Shown: piece by piece, positions 45,697-55,275 of the stretch | Layout: every line of letters starts with the position of its first letter | How positions within the stretch are numbered: position 1 is the stretch's first letter | Program-made: the position numbers and the translations under genes | Source of the DNA: Gammaproteobacteria bacterium | GTDB taxonomy: Bacteria; Pseudomonadota; Gammaproteobacteria; Ga0077554; Ga007554 | Reading direction: 5' to 3' | DNA length: 64,000 nucleotides | NCBI GenBank assembly: GCA_021731145.1 | Contig: JAKFXX010000008.1 | Coordinates: 62,001 to 126,000, forward strand | Notes under the pieces: generated by a model | The model's input: only the letters and a program-made list of their open reading frames with translations | Database searches by the model: none | Told to the model about the DNA's origin: nothing

Positions 45697-45772
45697 TTTG
45701 GAGCGGGTGATGGGAATCGAACCCACGCTATCAGCTTGGGAAGCTGAAGTTCTACCATTGAACTACACCCGC
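45697..45772 (-). tRNA. tRNA-Gly (CCC anticodon)
   Basis: On the minus strand: acceptor GCGGGTG pairing with CACCCGC, D-arm GTTCAATGGTAGAAC, anticodon stem-loop TCAGC-TTCCCAA-GCTGA with anticodon CCC, T-arm GTGGGTTCGATTCCCAT, discriminator T, and an encoded CCA. It resembles E. coli glyU. A promoter may be TTGACC with -10 GAAAAT 17 bp on, between it and the palindrome at 45833. Confidence 0.97.
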
Positions 45773-45832
45773 TCAGGCAGTTAAGCATTTTCACGTGTTT
45801 TGTCGTTTAGGTCAATCTTTTGTATATAAATG

Positions 45833-45861
45833 GTAAGGGCGGGATTAAATCCCGCCCTTAC
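45833..45861. repeat. Perfect 13-bp palindrome between tRNA-Gly and thiS
   Basis: GTAAGGGCGGGAT-TAA-ATCCCGCCCTTAC. It sits upstream of both divergent genes, so it is not placed like a terminator; an operator or REP-like element is possible. Confidence 0.6.
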
Positions 45862-45877
45862 GGTAAAATTCAACACT

Positions 45878-46078
45878 ATGGAAATTTTCGTCAACGGCGC
45901 GGCACACCAGGTGCCGGATAGTTACAGCGTCGCCGACTTGGTCGAAGCAATGGCTTTGACCGGTAAACGCATTGCCGTCGAAGTCAATCTCGACATTGTG
46001 CCACGTAGCGCACATGCGGCGCGTCATTTGCAGGCGGGTGATCGGGTGGAGATTGTCCATGCCATCGGCGGCGGTTAG
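45878..46078 (+). CDS. thiS: ThiS, sulphur carrier for thiazole synthesis
   Basis: 66 residues, ubiquitin-like, starting MEIFVNGAAHQVPDS and ending IVHAIGGG with the C-terminal Gly-Gly that becomes thiocarboxylated. Start ATG 45878. It donates sulphur to ThiG, 126 bp downstream; a reverse copy of the 48-bp repeat separates the two. Confidence 0.95.
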   Translation: MEIFVNGAAHQVPDSYSVADLVEAMALTGKRIAVEVNLDIVPRSAHAARHLQAGDRVEIVHAIGGG

Positions 46079-46080
46079 GG

Positions 46081-46128
46081 GCCGTTCCCAGCATGCTAAA
46101 TGTACAGATTACAATGAACGACGGCTTA
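46081..46128 (-). repeat. 48-bp dispersed repeat, copy 3 (reverse)
   Basis: Reads on the minus strand TAAGCCGTCGTTCATTG, TAATCTGTACATTTAGCATG and CTGGGAACGGC; differs from copy 2 at one or two bases only. It begins 2 bp after the thiS stop, inside a presumed thiSG operon. Confidence 0.85.
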
Positions 46129-46204
46129 GTCCGCGTGCGCGATTCGCGCTATAATTTTATCCGGCCAGGCGCGTCCGCGCCGCATCACAGTTCAGGATTT
46201 CATC

Positions 46205-47002
46205 ATGTCACAACCCATCACTTCAGCCGATCCCCTAATCATTGCGGGCGTCGCCTATCATTCCCGCCTGTTGGTGGGCACGGGTAAATACCGCGACCTC
46301 GACGAGACACGTCGCGCCACCGAAGCGAGCGGGGCGCAGATCGTTACTGTGGCGGTGCGCCGCACCAACATCGGACAGACCCCCGGCGAACCCAATTTGC
46401 TGGATGTGCTGCCGCTGGATAAATATACCCTGCTGCCCAACACCGCAGGGTGCTACACCGCCGATGATGCGATCCGCACCTGTCGGCTGGCGCGCGAGTT
46501 GCTGGATGGCCACGATCTGGTCAAGCTGGAGGTGCTGGGTGATCAAAAAACCCTTTTCCCGGACATTGCAGAAACCTTCAAGGCTGCCGATGTATTGATC
46601 AAGGACGGCTTCAAGGTGATGGTCTACACCAATGACGACCCCATTGCCGCCAAGCGTTTCGAGGAGATGGGTTGTGTCGCGGTGATGCCGCTTGCCGCCC
46701 CCATTGGTTCCGGGCTGGGTATCCGCAATCCGTACAACATCCGCATCATCATCGAGAATGCCAAGGTGCCGATTTTGGTGGACGCGGGTGTTGGCACTGC
46801 CTCCGACGCGGCGATTGCCATGGAGCTGGGCTGCGACGGCGTGCTCATGAACACTGCGATTGCCTGTGCCAAAGATCCAGTGCTAATGGCCTCGGCCATG
46901 AAAAAGGCCATCGAGGCGGGACGTGAGGCCTATCGTGCGGGGCGCATGCCGCGCAAGCTCTATGCCAGCGCATCGTCGCCTTTGGATGGGACATTTTTTT
47001 AA
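46205..47002 (+). CDS. thiG: ThiG, thiazole synthase
   Basis: 265 residues, TIM barrel. Forms thiazole phosphate from DXP, dehydroglycine and ThiS-thiocarboxylate. Motifs: [39 protein letters not shown], catalytic Lys in [20 protein letters not shown] and [28 protein letters not shown]. Start ATG 46205. Confidence 0.97.
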   Translation: MSQPITSADPLIIAGVAYHSRLLVGTGKYRDLDETRRATEASGAQIVTVAVRRTNIGQTPGEPNLLDVLPLDKYTLLPNTAGCYTADDAIRTCRLARELLDGHDLVKLEVLGDQKTLFPDIAETFKAADVLIKDGFKVMVYTNDDPIAAKRFEEMGCVAVMPLAAPIGSGLGIRNPYNIRIIIENAKVPILVDAGVGTASDAAIAMELGCDGVLMNTAIACAKDPVLMASAMKKAIEAGREAYRAGRMPRKLYASASSPLDGTFF

Positions 47003-47066
47003 GCGCTGTAATATTTCTGCAATATTTTATCTATAGATTGTCACGGTTTTTGGCATGGAAATGTAG

Positions 47067-47091
47067 GTTGGGTCCGTTCGCTTGACCCAAC
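47067..47091. repeat. Short hairpin upstream of ppk
   Basis: GTTGGGTC (47067-47074) pairs perfectly with GACCCAAC (47084-47091). It resembles a small REP-like unit; nothing else is visible in the 138-bp gap. Confidence 0.45.
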
Positions 47092-47140
47092 ATTTAGTTT
47101 TTGATAAACCACCTGGTTAGTAAACTCTAAACAATTAAGA

Positions 47141-49234
47141 ATGAACGAGGCCGATCTAAAACAGCCCGATCTTTATATCAACCGCGACCTGAGCCTGCTT
47201 CAGTTCAACTGGCGCGTGCTTGAGCAGGCCAGGGATGAGTCCGTGCCGCTGCTGGAGCGTCTGCGCTTTCTGTGCATTTTCAGCAACAACCTGGATGAGT
47301 TGTTCGAGACACGGGTGGCGGGATTGACGCAGTGGGCGGCGCTGGAGTCGGCGCAGACCGGGCCGGACAACATCACCCCGCTGGATGCCCTGAAGCAGAT
47401 CGGCATTGAAGTGCGTGTGCTGGTGGAAGAGCAATACCGGCTACTCAATGAAGTGCTGACGCCGCGACTCGCTGCCGAAAACATCCGCTTTGTGCGGCGC
47501 ACCCACTGGAACGCCAAACAGAAACGCTGGGTAAAGCGCTTTTTCGAGAACGAATTGCTGCCGGTGCTGAGCCCTCTTGGTCTTGATCCCTCGCATCCCT
47601 TTCCCAATATCCTCAACAAGAGCCTGAATTTTATTGTCTCGCTTACCGGTAAGGATGCCTTCGGGCGTAGCGGGGAGGTAGCGGTGTTGCAGGCGCCGCG
47701 CGCCTTGCCGCGCCTGATACAGATACCTGAAGAGTATGCGGGCGGCCCGCATGATTTTGTGTTTCTTACCTCCATCATCCATGCGCACGTCAAGGATCTA
47801 TTTCCCGGCATGAAGGTGACAGGCTGTTACCAGTTCCGCGTCACGCGCAACAGCGAGCTGTTTGTGGATAAGGAGGAAATCGACGACCTGCTGCGGGCGG
47901 TGGAGGGCGAGCTGCCCTCGCGCCGTTACGGCGAGGCGGTGCGGCTGGAGGTGGCTGATAATTGTCCCCCTGAGATGGCCGCCTATCTGCTCGATCAATT
48001 TGAGCTGACTCAGGATGACCTCTATCAGGTCAACGGCCCGGTGAATCTGGCGCGCCTGATGACCATCCCCGATGTAGTGGACAGGCCGGAGCTGAAATAT
48101 CCGCCCTTCACACCGGGGCTGCCTGGGCGACTGAAGCGCAGCACCAACATCTTCCAGACCCTGCGTCATGGTGATGTGCTGCTGCATCATCCCTATGAAT
48201 CCTTCGCGCCCGTGGTCGATTTCGTTCGCCAGGCCGCCGCCGATCCCCATGTGCTGGCCATCAAGCAGACCCTCTATCGCACCGGGCGTGACTCAGTGCT
48301 GGTCGACGCTCTGGTGGAGGCGGCCCGCGCCGGCAAGGAAGTCACCGTGGTTATCGAATTGCTGGCACGCATGGACGAAGAAACCAACATCAATATGGCG
48401 ACTCAGTTGCAAGAGGCGGGCGCCCATGTGGTGTATGGCGTGGTGGGCTACAAGACCCACGCCAAGATGATCCTGGTGGTGCGCCGCGAAGAGGATGGCC
48501 TGCGTCACTATACGCATCTGGGTACAGGCAACTACCATGCTCGCACGGCAAGGTCGTACACCGATTTCGGCCTGTTTACCCGCAATGAAGTGATCGGCGA
48601 GGATGTCCACAAAATCTTTCTGCAACTCACCAGCCTGGGACGCATCACGAAACTAAACCGATTGTTGCAGGCGCCTTTTACACTGCACAAGGAATTGCTG
48701 GAAAAGATCGAGCGCGAGACCGAATATGCCCGTCGTGGACGCGCTGCGCGCATCATCGCAAAGATGAATGCCCTGATCGAGCCGAACATTATCCGGGCGC
48801 TTTATCGGGCATCCCAGGCCGGGGTGAAGGTTGATTTGATTGTGCGTGGAGTGTGCTGCCTGAGGCCGGGAATACCGGGCGTTTCCGAAAACATTCAGGT
48901 GCGCTCCATCGTGGGCCGTTTTCTGGAGCACTCGCGGGTCTATTATTTTCATCACAACGGCGATCCAGAGGTGTTTTGCGCCAGCGCCGACTGGATGGAC
49001 CGCAACTTTTTCCGGCGCGTGGAGGTGTGTTTTCCCATCGAAGCCAAGACCCTCAAAAAGCGCCTCATACAGGAGGCATTGATGATGTACCTGGATGACA
49101 ATGTGCAAGCGTGGCTGCTGCAAAGTGATGGAAGTTATGAGAAGGTCCCACTGGAAAACCAGCAGCCATACTCGGCTCAACTCGCCCTGCTGGAAAAGTT
49201 GGCGGATGGCGCTCCGCAAGAGCCTCATCCATAG
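47141..49234 (+). CDS. ppk: Ppk1, polyphosphate kinase
   Basis: 697 residues, usual length. It makes polyphosphate from ATP. Domain order N, H, C1, C2 is complete: YINRDLSLLQFNWRVLEQA, YKTHAKMILVVRRE with the autophosphorylated His, then THLGTGNYHARTARSYTDFGL, and C2 with VCCLRPGIPGVSENIQVRSIVGRFLEHSR (split here only for reading). The start at ATG 47141 lacks a strong ribosome site. Monocistronic; converges with lnt. Confidence 0.96.
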   Translation: MNEADLKQPDLYINRDLSLLQFNWRVLEQARDESVPLLERLRFLCIFSNNLDELFETRVAGLTQWAALESAQTGPDNITPLDALKQIGIEVRVLVEEQYRLLNEVLTPRLAAENIRFVRRTHWNAKQKRWVKRFFENELLPVLSPLGLDPSHPFPNILNKSLNFIVSLTGKDAFGRSGEVAVLQAPRALPRLIQIPEEYAGGPHDFVFLTSIIHAHVKDLFPGMKVTGCYQFRVTRNSELFVDKEEIDDLLRAVEGELPSRRYGEAVRLEVADNCPPEMAAYLLDQFELTQDDLYQVNGPVNLARLMTIPDVVDRPELKYPPFTPGLPGRLKRSTNIFQTLRHGDVLLHHPYESFAPVVDFVRQAAADPHVLAIKQTLYRTGRDSVLVDALVEAARAGKEVTVVIELLARMDEETNINMATQLQEAGAHVVYGVVGYKTHAKMILVVRREEDGLRHYTHLGTGNYHARTARSYTDFGLFTRNEVIGEDVHKIFLQLTSLGRITKLNRLLQAPFTLHKELLEKIERETEYARRGRAARIIAKMNALIEPNIIRALYRASQAGVKVDLIVRGVCCLRPGIPGVSENIQVRSIVGRFLEHSRVYYFHHNGDPEVFCASADWMDRNFFRRVEVCFPIEAKTLKKRLIQEALMMYLDDNVQAWLLQSDGSYEKVPLENQQPYSAQLALLEKLADGAPQEPHP

Positions 49235-49256
49235 GATGGATTCGTAGGGAAGACCT

Positions 49257-50786
49257 CTACCGTCTTTTCACCAGAAACAACCCCATCGCGAGTGCCAATG
49301 CCAGCATCACCACCGCCGGCATGTTCCCCACCCGCACATAGGGCGTTGCGCCACTCATTGGTTGTATTGTAGCAGTGAGTGTATAGGTCTTGAATTGCGG
49401 CGCGACGGCAAGCTGCTTTCCATTGGGGCCAATGATGGCGGTGATGCCGGTGTTGGTGGCGCGCAGCAGGGGGCGGCCTGTCTCCAGGGCGCGCATGCGG
49501 GTGATTTGCAGGTGTTGCAGCGGGCCGATGGAATGGCCGAACCAGGCATCGTTGCTGACATTGACCAGCAGAGTGGCGCCGGGCAACTGGCGAATCACCT
49601 CTTCGCCGAACACGGCCTCGTAGCAAATCGAGATGCCCGCTTTCTGTCCCGCAACGCTCAGCGGCTGTTGATCCAGTCCGCCTTTGCTGAAATCCGACAT
49701 CGGCACCTGGAGAATATCGACGACGCCCGCCAGCGCGCTTTTCATGGGCAGGTATTCAGTGAACGGCACCAGGTGATGCTTGTGGTAAAACGCCTGGTGG
49801 CTGCCGAGGCTGGTCATGCTGTTGTAATAACGTTGCGTGCGCATGTCCATGACCGGCACGCCAATCAACATATCAGCATGATGTTCGCGCGCCTCCTTGG
49901 CCAGCGCGCCGAGGAAATCCTCCGCCTCGTGGTAAAACACCGGCATGGCGGTTTCCGGCCAGATGATGAGGTTGCTGTCCCAATGCTCGCGCGTCATGCG
50001 CAGATAAAGTTCGAGGGTAGGGTCTCTGACATCCGGCGTCCATTTGATGTCCTGCGGGATATTGCCCTGGATCAGGCTAACTTTCAGCGGCGTCCCCGTC
50101 GGTTGGCTCCATTGCTGCATGCCCAGCAACCCTGCTGTGATCCATAACACCAGCAACACGGCGATATGTCTCAGCCTGTGCCACACGCCACCTTTATCCA
50201 GCACCGCCGCCAGCAATAATCCGGCGCTGAATGCGCTCGCCCAGGAGACACCATACACGCCCAATACCGGCGCCAGACCGGCGAGCGGGGTGTCGATCTG
50301 GCTATAGCCGAGATTCAGCCACGGAAAGCCAGTCAGGAACCAACTGCGCACCCATTCAAAGAAGGTCCAGCCCGCGGGGAAGATCAGCAGCAGTTTGACA
50401 CGCAAGGCGGCGGGTGTCGGCGCAGGATAAAAACGGGTGACAAAGTAACCGAAGAGGGCGGGAAACCACGCCAGCACGATGACGAACAGCGTCATCAGGA
50501 ATACCGACAAGGGAAGGCTGACGCCGCCGAATTCGTAGATGCTGACATAGATCCACGTCACGCCGGTGCCGAACATGCCCAGGCCGAACAGCAGGCCACG
50601 CCACATCGCACGCCGTGGCGATACGTGGAGCCATAAGGCGAAGAGCAGGGCGGGGATGATGACCGCCAGCGGGAAGATCCCGAAGGGGGCGAATGCCAGC
50701 GGCAGTAACGCCCCCGCCAACAGGGTCAGCAGGTCACCGCGCCAGTCAGCCGTGGCCTGTGTTTTGTTGGTGAATAAAGGCCTCAA
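49257..50786 (-). CDS. lnt: Lnt, apolipoprotein N-acyltransferase
   Basis: 509 residues with six N-terminal membrane helices and a nitrilase-like domain. Catalytic triad visible: Glu in IWPETAMP, Lys in FYHKHHLVPFTEYLP, Cys in SICYEAVFGE. Adds the third acyl chain to lipoproteins, such as the two predicted in this window. Downstream of corC in the conserved miaB-phoH-ybeY-corC-lnt order. Confidence 0.96.
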   Translation of the reverse strand: MRPLFTNKTQATADWRGDLLTLLAGALLPLAFAPFGIFPLAVIIPALLFALWLHVSPRRAMWRGLLFGLGMFGTGVTWIYVSIYEFGGVSLPLSVFLMTLFVIVLAWFPALFGYFVTRFYPAPTPAALRVKLLLIFPAGWTFFEWVRSWFLTGFPWLNLGYSQIDTPLAGLAPVLGVYGVSWASAFSAGLLLAAVLDKGGVWHRLRHIAVLLVLWITAGLLGMQQWSQPTGTPLKVSLIQGNIPQDIKWTPDVRDPTLELYLRMTREHWDSNLIIWPETAMPVFYHEAEDFLGALAKEAREHHADMLIGVPVMDMRTQRYYNSMTSLGSHQAFYHKHHLVPFTEYLPMKSALAGVVDILQVPMSDFSKGGLDQQPLSVAGQKAGISICYEAVFGEEVIRQLPGATLLVNVSNDAWFGHSIGPLQHLQITRMRALETGRPLLRATNTGITAIIGPNGKQLAVAPQFKTYTLTATIQPMSGATPYVRVGNMPAVVMLALALAMGLFLVKRR

Positions 50787-50819
50787 CGTCTACGCTTTCC
50801 CTATATGCTGCCACATTAA

Positions 50820-51704
50820 TCAGGGTTCGCCAGATAGGACGGGTTGCCCAGCCTCATCTTCTTGCGTGCGCATGGTTACTTGCAGCAGGTGAACACGGCG
50901 GTTGTCGGCGTGCAGCACCTTGAAGCGGAAGCGTCCAATGGACAGCGCCTCGCCGCGCCGTGGCACCTTGCCGAAGTCATGTACCACCAGACCACCGATG
51001 GTGTCGAATTCCTCATCGCTGAAATCGCTACCGAAATAGCTATTGAATTCGTCGATAGGGGTCAGCGCCTTCACCGTATAGTTGAAGTCGCTGTGTTTTT
51101 TAATATAGGCATCTTCGTCAATATCGTGCTCATCGGCAATCTCGCCGACGATTTGCTCCAGTACATCTTCGATGGTCACGAGGCCAGACACGCCGCCGTA
51201 TTCGTCCACGACGATGGCCATGTGATTGCGGCTGGCGCGGAATTCCTTGAGCAGCACGTTGAGGCGCTTGCTCTCCGGGATAAACACCGCCGGGCGCAGA
51301 ATGTCACGCACATTGAAAATCGCGTGTCGCCCGGTGACGAAGTAACCCAGCAGGTCTTTCGCCAGTAAAATGCCGATCACTTCGTCGCGGCTGTCGCCGA
51401 TCACCGGAAAGCGCGAGTGCTCGGATTCGGTGATGACGGGGAGGATTTCCTGTAGCGCGGTATCACGATCCACTACCACCATTTGAGCGCGCGGCACCAT
51501 GATGTCACGCACTTGCATTTCCGATACCTGCAGCACACCCTCGATCATCGCCAGTGCGTCGGAATCCAGCAGTTGACGCTGCTGTGCGTCGCGCAACAGC
51601 TCAATGAGCTGTTCACGGTCTTTGGGTTCGCCCAGCAATACGTGGCTCAGCCTTTCAAGCCAGGAGCGTTGCGCTGCGCCGTTAGTAGATCGGCCTTCGT
51701 TCAT
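50820..51704 (-). CDS. corC: CorC, CBS-domain transporter-associated protein
   Basis: 294 residues: an N-terminal helical region, two CBS domains ([17 protein letters not shown] ... and [19 protein letters not shown] ... [21 protein letters not shown]), and a C-terminal CorC_HlyC domain ([23 protein letters not shown]). No DUF21 membrane domain, so cytosolic. Linked to magnesium/cobalt efflux. Located 33 bp upstream of lnt. Confidence 0.95.
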   Translation of the reverse strand: MNEGRSTNGAAQRSWLERLSHVLLGEPKDREQLIELLRDAQQRQLLDSDALAMIEGVLQVSEMQVRDIMVPRAQMVVVDRDTALQEILPVITESEHSRFPVIGDSRDEVIGILLAKDLLGYFVTGRHAIFNVRDILRPAVFIPESKRLNVLLKEFRASRNHMAIVVDEYGGVSGLVTIEDVLEQIVGEIADEHDIDEDAYIKKHSDFNYTVKALTPIDEFNSYFGSDFSDEEFDTIGGLVVHDFGKVPRRGEALSIGRFRFKVLHADNRRVHLLQVTMRTQEDEAGQPVLSGEP

Positions 51705-51738
51705 GAGTTGTCCATGGGATTAAAAATTTTTCGATACT

Positions 51739-52209
51739 CTACTCTAATGATTCCCGATAGGGGTCAGGAAAACCCAGTCGCGCCAGGATATCTGTTTCCA
51801 GCGTCTCCATGGCCTGCGCCTCGTGCTCTTCCAGATGATCATACCCCAGCAGGTGCAGGACGCCATGCGCTACCATGTGTGCCCAGTGGGCGAGGGCTTC
51901 CTTGTGTTGTTCGTGCGCCTCGCGTTCAACGACGGGCGCGCAAATCACAATATCGCCCAGCAAGGGCACGGGCAGCAGGTCGGCATCCTCGACGGCGAAT
52001 GACAACACATTGGTCGGCCCCTGTTTATGGCGATACGTTTCGTTGAGCGCCGTACCTTCTTCGTTGCCGACAATGCGCACCGTCAACTGGCCTTCCTCGC
52101 GCCGTCCCGCCAGCGTCGCGTGTGCCCAGGCGCTAATTTGATCTGGCGACGGCAAGGCATCGTGCTGGGTCAATTCAGGCCCGTACTGGACCTCCACCTG
52201 AATGCTCAT
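51739..52209 (-). CDS. ybeY: YbeY, rRNA maturation endoribonuclease
   Basis: 156 residues. Zinc motif [17 protein letters not shown] (H-x3-H-x5-H pattern) near the C-terminus, preceded by [21 protein letters not shown]. Acts in 16S rRNA 3' maturation and ribosome quality control. Directly downstream of phoH with no gap, so translationally coupled. Confidence 0.96.
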   Translation of the reverse strand: MSIQVEVQYGPELTQHDALPSPDQISAWAHATLAGRREEGQLTVRIVGNEEGTALNETYRHKQGPTNVLSFAVEDADLLPVPLLGDIVICAPVVEREAHEQHKEALAHWAHMVAHGVLHLLGYDHLEEHEAQAMETLETDILARLGFPDPYRESLE

Positions 52210-53250
52210 CTATTCAGTCGCCGTACCTGTGGACACCGTCAAGGGTGACAATGATGGGGCAATGCCGTCTTCTTCTTTTGTTTTGCTTTCAAACGACTCA
52301 TAAGCGGACACGATGCGCTGTACCAGCGGGTGGCGTACTACATCCCTGGCCTGGAAGAAGGTGAAGCTGATGCCTTCGATATCGCGCAGTACGTTGATGA
52401 CGTGGCGCAATCCGGATTGCCGCGCGCGCGGCAAGTCGGTCTGGGTGATGTCGCCGGTTATCACCGCAACCGAACCAAAACCGATGCGCGTGAGAAACAT
52501 TTTCATCTGCTCGGCCGTGGTGTTTTGCGCCTCGTCGAGGATGATGAATGACTCATTCAGGGTTCGCCCGCGCATGTAGGCGAGCGGTGCGATTTCGATC
52601 ACGTTGCGTTCGATCAGCTTGGCGACACGTTCAAATCCCAGCATTTCATACAGGGCATCATACAGCGGGCGCAGATAGGGGTCGATTTTCTGCGCCAGGT
52701 CACCCGGCAAAAAACCCAGTCGCTCGCCAGCCTCCACCGCCGGGCGCGTCAGCAGGATGCGCCGCACCTTTTCCTGCTCCAGCGCCGCAACGGCGCAGGC
52801 CACCGCCAGATAGGTCTTGCCCGTGCCCGCCGGGCCTATGCCAAAGTTGATATCGTGCGCCAGGATATTTTTTATATAGCGCTGCTGGTTGTAGCCGCGC
52901 CCCTTGATCACGCCGCGCGGAATACGCAGGTTCACATCGGCAAGCGCCGGGTCAGGCGCGCCCGTTAGAGCATCCAGCCCGGATTCCTGAAGAAACAGAT
53001 GCACGCGCGCCGGTGTGAGCGCGGCCTGTGCCGTTTCACCATAGAGGCTCTGGAGCAGTTCTTCGGCGGTATGCACCGCCGTTGTATCATCGCCGATCAC
53101 ACGGAACGCATGCCCGCGGTTGTTGATTTCGACACCCAGGCGACGCTCGATCTGTCGCAGGTGCTCATCAAGGTGGCCACAGAGATTGACTAGGCGCTGA
53201 TTATCCGCTGGTTCAAGCGTGAAATCAGAAGAGTGAGGTAGGTTGTTCAA
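52210..53250 (-). CDS. PhoH-like ATPase (YbeZ)
   Basis: 346 residues. N-terminal KH-like region (DNQRLVNLCGHLDEHLRQIE), then a P-loop PhoH domain: Walker A GIGPAGTGKTYLAVA, KVRRILLTRPAVEAGERLGFLPGDL, Walker B FIILDEAQNTT, and TGDITQTDLPR. Partner of YbeY in RNA metabolism. The C-terminal tail is variable. Confidence 0.95.
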   Translation of the reverse strand: MNNLPHSSDFTLEPADNQRLVNLCGHLDEHLRQIERRLGVEINNRGHAFRVIGDDTTAVHTAEELLQSLYGETAQAALTPARVHLFLQESGLDALTGAPDPALADVNLRIPRGVIKGRGYNQQRYIKNILAHDINFGIGPAGTGKTYLAVACAVAALEQEKVRRILLTRPAVEAGERLGFLPGDLAQKIDPYLRPLYDALYEMLGFERVAKLIERNVIEIAPLAYMRGRTLNESFIILDEAQNTTAEQMKMFLTRIGFGSVAVITGDITQTDLPRARQSGLRHVINVLRDIEGISFTFFQARDVVRHPLVQRIVSAYESFESKTKEEDGIAPSLSPLTVSTGTATE

Positions 53251-53337
53251 GATGGGCAGGTATATAAACGTTCTTAATAATGGATGCGATCAAGTATTGC
53301 GTATTTTACACTGATAACGCGATCAATTGATGAATTA

Positions 53338-54678
53338 TCAAGCGCATTTCGCTGTGACGCGCTCCACCAGCTCGCCGCGCAGCGAACTTGCCAGTGCCTC
53401 GGTAATGCGCACGTCGACGAACTGTCCGATCAGCGCAGGATTGCCCGCAAAATGCACCGCACGGTTGTTCTCCACGCAGCCAGAGATGGAGCCATCCGGG
53501 TTGAAGCGCTCTACCAGAACGCGCTGCACCGTGCCAACCATGGCGTGAGCGATTCTTGCGGAGTGTTCGTTGATGCGGGCCTGGAGCCGTGCCAGTCGCG
53601 CCTGCTTGACCTCCATCGGCACGTCATCGGGCAGGCTTGCCGCCGGAGTGCCGGGGCGCGGGCTGTAGACGAAGCTGAAGGAGCGGTCGAAGCCGATTTC
53701 TTCGATGAGATTCAGGGTGGCTTCGAAATCGGCGTCGGTCTCGCCGGGGAAACCGATGATGAAATCCGATGATATGCAGATGCCGGGCCGTAGCGCGCGC
53801 AGGCGGCGGATCTTGGTTTTGTATTCTTCCGCCGTGTAACCGCGCTTCATCAGCGCCAGGATACGGTCGGAACCGCTCTGCACCGGCAGATGCACGTGAT
53901 CCACCAACTGCGATACGGCACCATAGGCCTCGATCAGGCTGTCGGAAAACTCCGCAGGATGTGATGTCGTGTAACGGATGCGCTCGATGCCGTCAATCGC
54001 GGCGACGTAGTCGATGAGCAATGCAAGATCAGCATCAAAGCCATCATGCATGCGCCCACGGTAGGCGTTGACGTTCTGGCCGAGCAGCGTTACCTCGCGC
54101 ACACCTTGTGCCGCCAGCAAGCCAACCTCGTTGAGAACATCATCAAACGGGCGGCTGACCTCCTCGCCACGCGTGTAGGGCACCACGCAGAAGGTGCAAT
54201 ATTTGCTGCATCCTTCCATGATCGAGACGAAGGCAGTAGGGCCTTCCGCGCGGGGAGGTGGCAGGCGGTCGAATTTTTCGATTTCAGGGAAAGTGATATC
54301 CATCGTCCGAATGCGCTTGCGTTCCACTTCTTCTAGCAATATGGGCAGGCGATGCAGTGTCTGGGGGCCAAACACGATGTCGACATAGGGTGCGCGCTTG
54401 AAAATAGTCTCACCCTCCTGACTCGCCACACACCCGCCAACACCGATTACCAAGCCCGGCCGGTTCTTTTTCCACTCGCGCCACCACCCCAATTGGGAGA
54501 ACACCTTTTCCTGCGCCTTTTCGCGCACCGAGCAGGTGTTGAGCAGCAGTACGTCTGCTTCTTCGGGTACGGTGGTCAATTCCAGCCCATGCGATGCCTT
54601 CAGCACATCCGCCATTTTGGAGGAATCGTACTCATTCATCTGGCAGCCAAAGGTTTTGATGTAAAGCTTGCGTCCCAT
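53338..54678 (-). CDS. miaB: MiaB, tRNA-2-methylthio-N6-dimethylallyladenosine synthase
   Basis: 446 residues. Domains: UPF0004 ([18 protein letters not shown] with its cluster cysteines, NTCSVREKA), radical SAM site CSKYCTFC in [18 protein letters not shown], and a TRAM domain at the C-terminus ([14 protein letters not shown]). Adds methylthio to A37 of tRNAs. First gene of the five-gene set that ends with lnt. Confidence 0.97.
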   Translation of the reverse strand: MGRKLYIKTFGCQMNEYDSSKMADVLKASHGLELTTVPEEADVLLLNTCSVREKAQEKVFSQLGWWREWKKNRPGLVIGVGGCVASQEGETIFKRAPYVDIVFGPQTLHRLPILLEEVERKRIRTMDITFPEIEKFDRLPPPRAEGPTAFVSIMEGCSKYCTFCVVPYTRGEEVSRPFDDVLNEVGLLAAQGVREVTLLGQNVNAYRGRMHDGFDADLALLIDYVAAIDGIERIRYTTSHPAEFSDSLIEAYGAVSQLVDHVHLPVQSGSDRILALMKRGYTAEEYKTKIRRLRALRPGICISSDFIIGFPGETDADFEATLNLIEEIGFDRSFSFVYSPRPGTPAASLPDDVPMEVKQARLARLQARINEHSARIAHAMVGTVQRVLVERFNPDGSISGCVENNRAVHFAGNPALIGQFVDVRITEALASSLRGELVERVTAKCA

Positions 54679-54824
54679 AATAAAGCGCCTGTTAAAACTT
54701 CGTAACTGATGGCATAAGTTACTACTTTTACATAAAAAATTCCAGTTTCGCGGACTGGCCCGTTGTCGTTTTCTGCTAAAAGAGAAGCATTTTCAGTGCT
54801 TTGCGGCTTTGGTGCATATTTTTA

Positions 54825-54852
54825 TTTACTTGTCAATAAAGTGTGATATTCT
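54825..54852 (+). promoter_or_regulatory. Possible promoter and long leader of the cold-shock gene
   Basis: TTTACT (54825-54830) and TATTCT (54847-54852) are 16 bp apart, giving a leader of about 130 nt. The leader holds an AACTGC/GCAGTT hairpin. Long structured leaders are known in cspA genes as temperature-responsive elements. The 5' part of the 310-bp gap (54679-54824) shows nothing else. Confidence 0.4.
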
Positions 54853-54988
54853 CGGGCGGTAACTGCTTGTAGTGCTTTGCAGTTATCGCTGGAATGCTGG
54901 GCTGGGCCAAAGATCTTACCGCTCTTTGCCAGGGGTTCCCGGCATTTTGGCAAGCTTAATGAGTTTGTTTTTTTATGAGGAAGTAACA

Positions 54989-55192
54989 ATGCGTATCGGT
55001 ACAGTAAAATGGTTTAACGAATCCAAAGGCTTCGGCTTCATCTCCCCGCAGGATGGTGGCGAAGATGTATTCGTACATTACAGCGCGATCTCCGGTGATG
55101 GCTTCAAAACCTTAGCCGAAGGCCAGACTGTGAAGTTCGAGGAGAAAAAAGGCCCCAAGGGCCCGCAGGCAACCATAGTACAGGCCGCCTGA
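54989..55192 (+). CDS. CspA-family cold-shock protein
   Basis: 67 residues, a single cold-shock domain with RNP1 KGFGFISP and RNP2 VFVHYSAI. Start ATG 54989 after GAGGAAGTAACA; the upstream open frame is only leader. Binds single-stranded RNA/DNA as a chaperone. Followed by a terminator. Confidence 0.96.
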   Translation: MRIGTVKWFNESKGFGFISPQDGGEDVFVHYSAISGDGFKTLAEGQTVKFEEKKGPKGPQATIVQAA

Positions 55193-55234
55193 TCCTGAGC
55201 AACGTAGAATAATTGCTTTATAGAACGCCCCTGA

Positions 55235-55258
55235 CCCCGCCTTGATGGCGGGGTTTTT
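55235..55258 (+). terminator. Rho-independent terminator after the cold-shock gene
   Basis: CCCCGCC-TTGAT-GGCGGGG followed by TTTTTG, 43 bp after the stop. Confidence 0.9.
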
Positions 55259-55275
55259 GTTTGTGCCTTTTACGA

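Noticed and set aside
45597-45794. Minus-strand ORF covering the tRNA
   Set aside because: It reads through tRNA-Gly (CCC), which explains the sequence fully.
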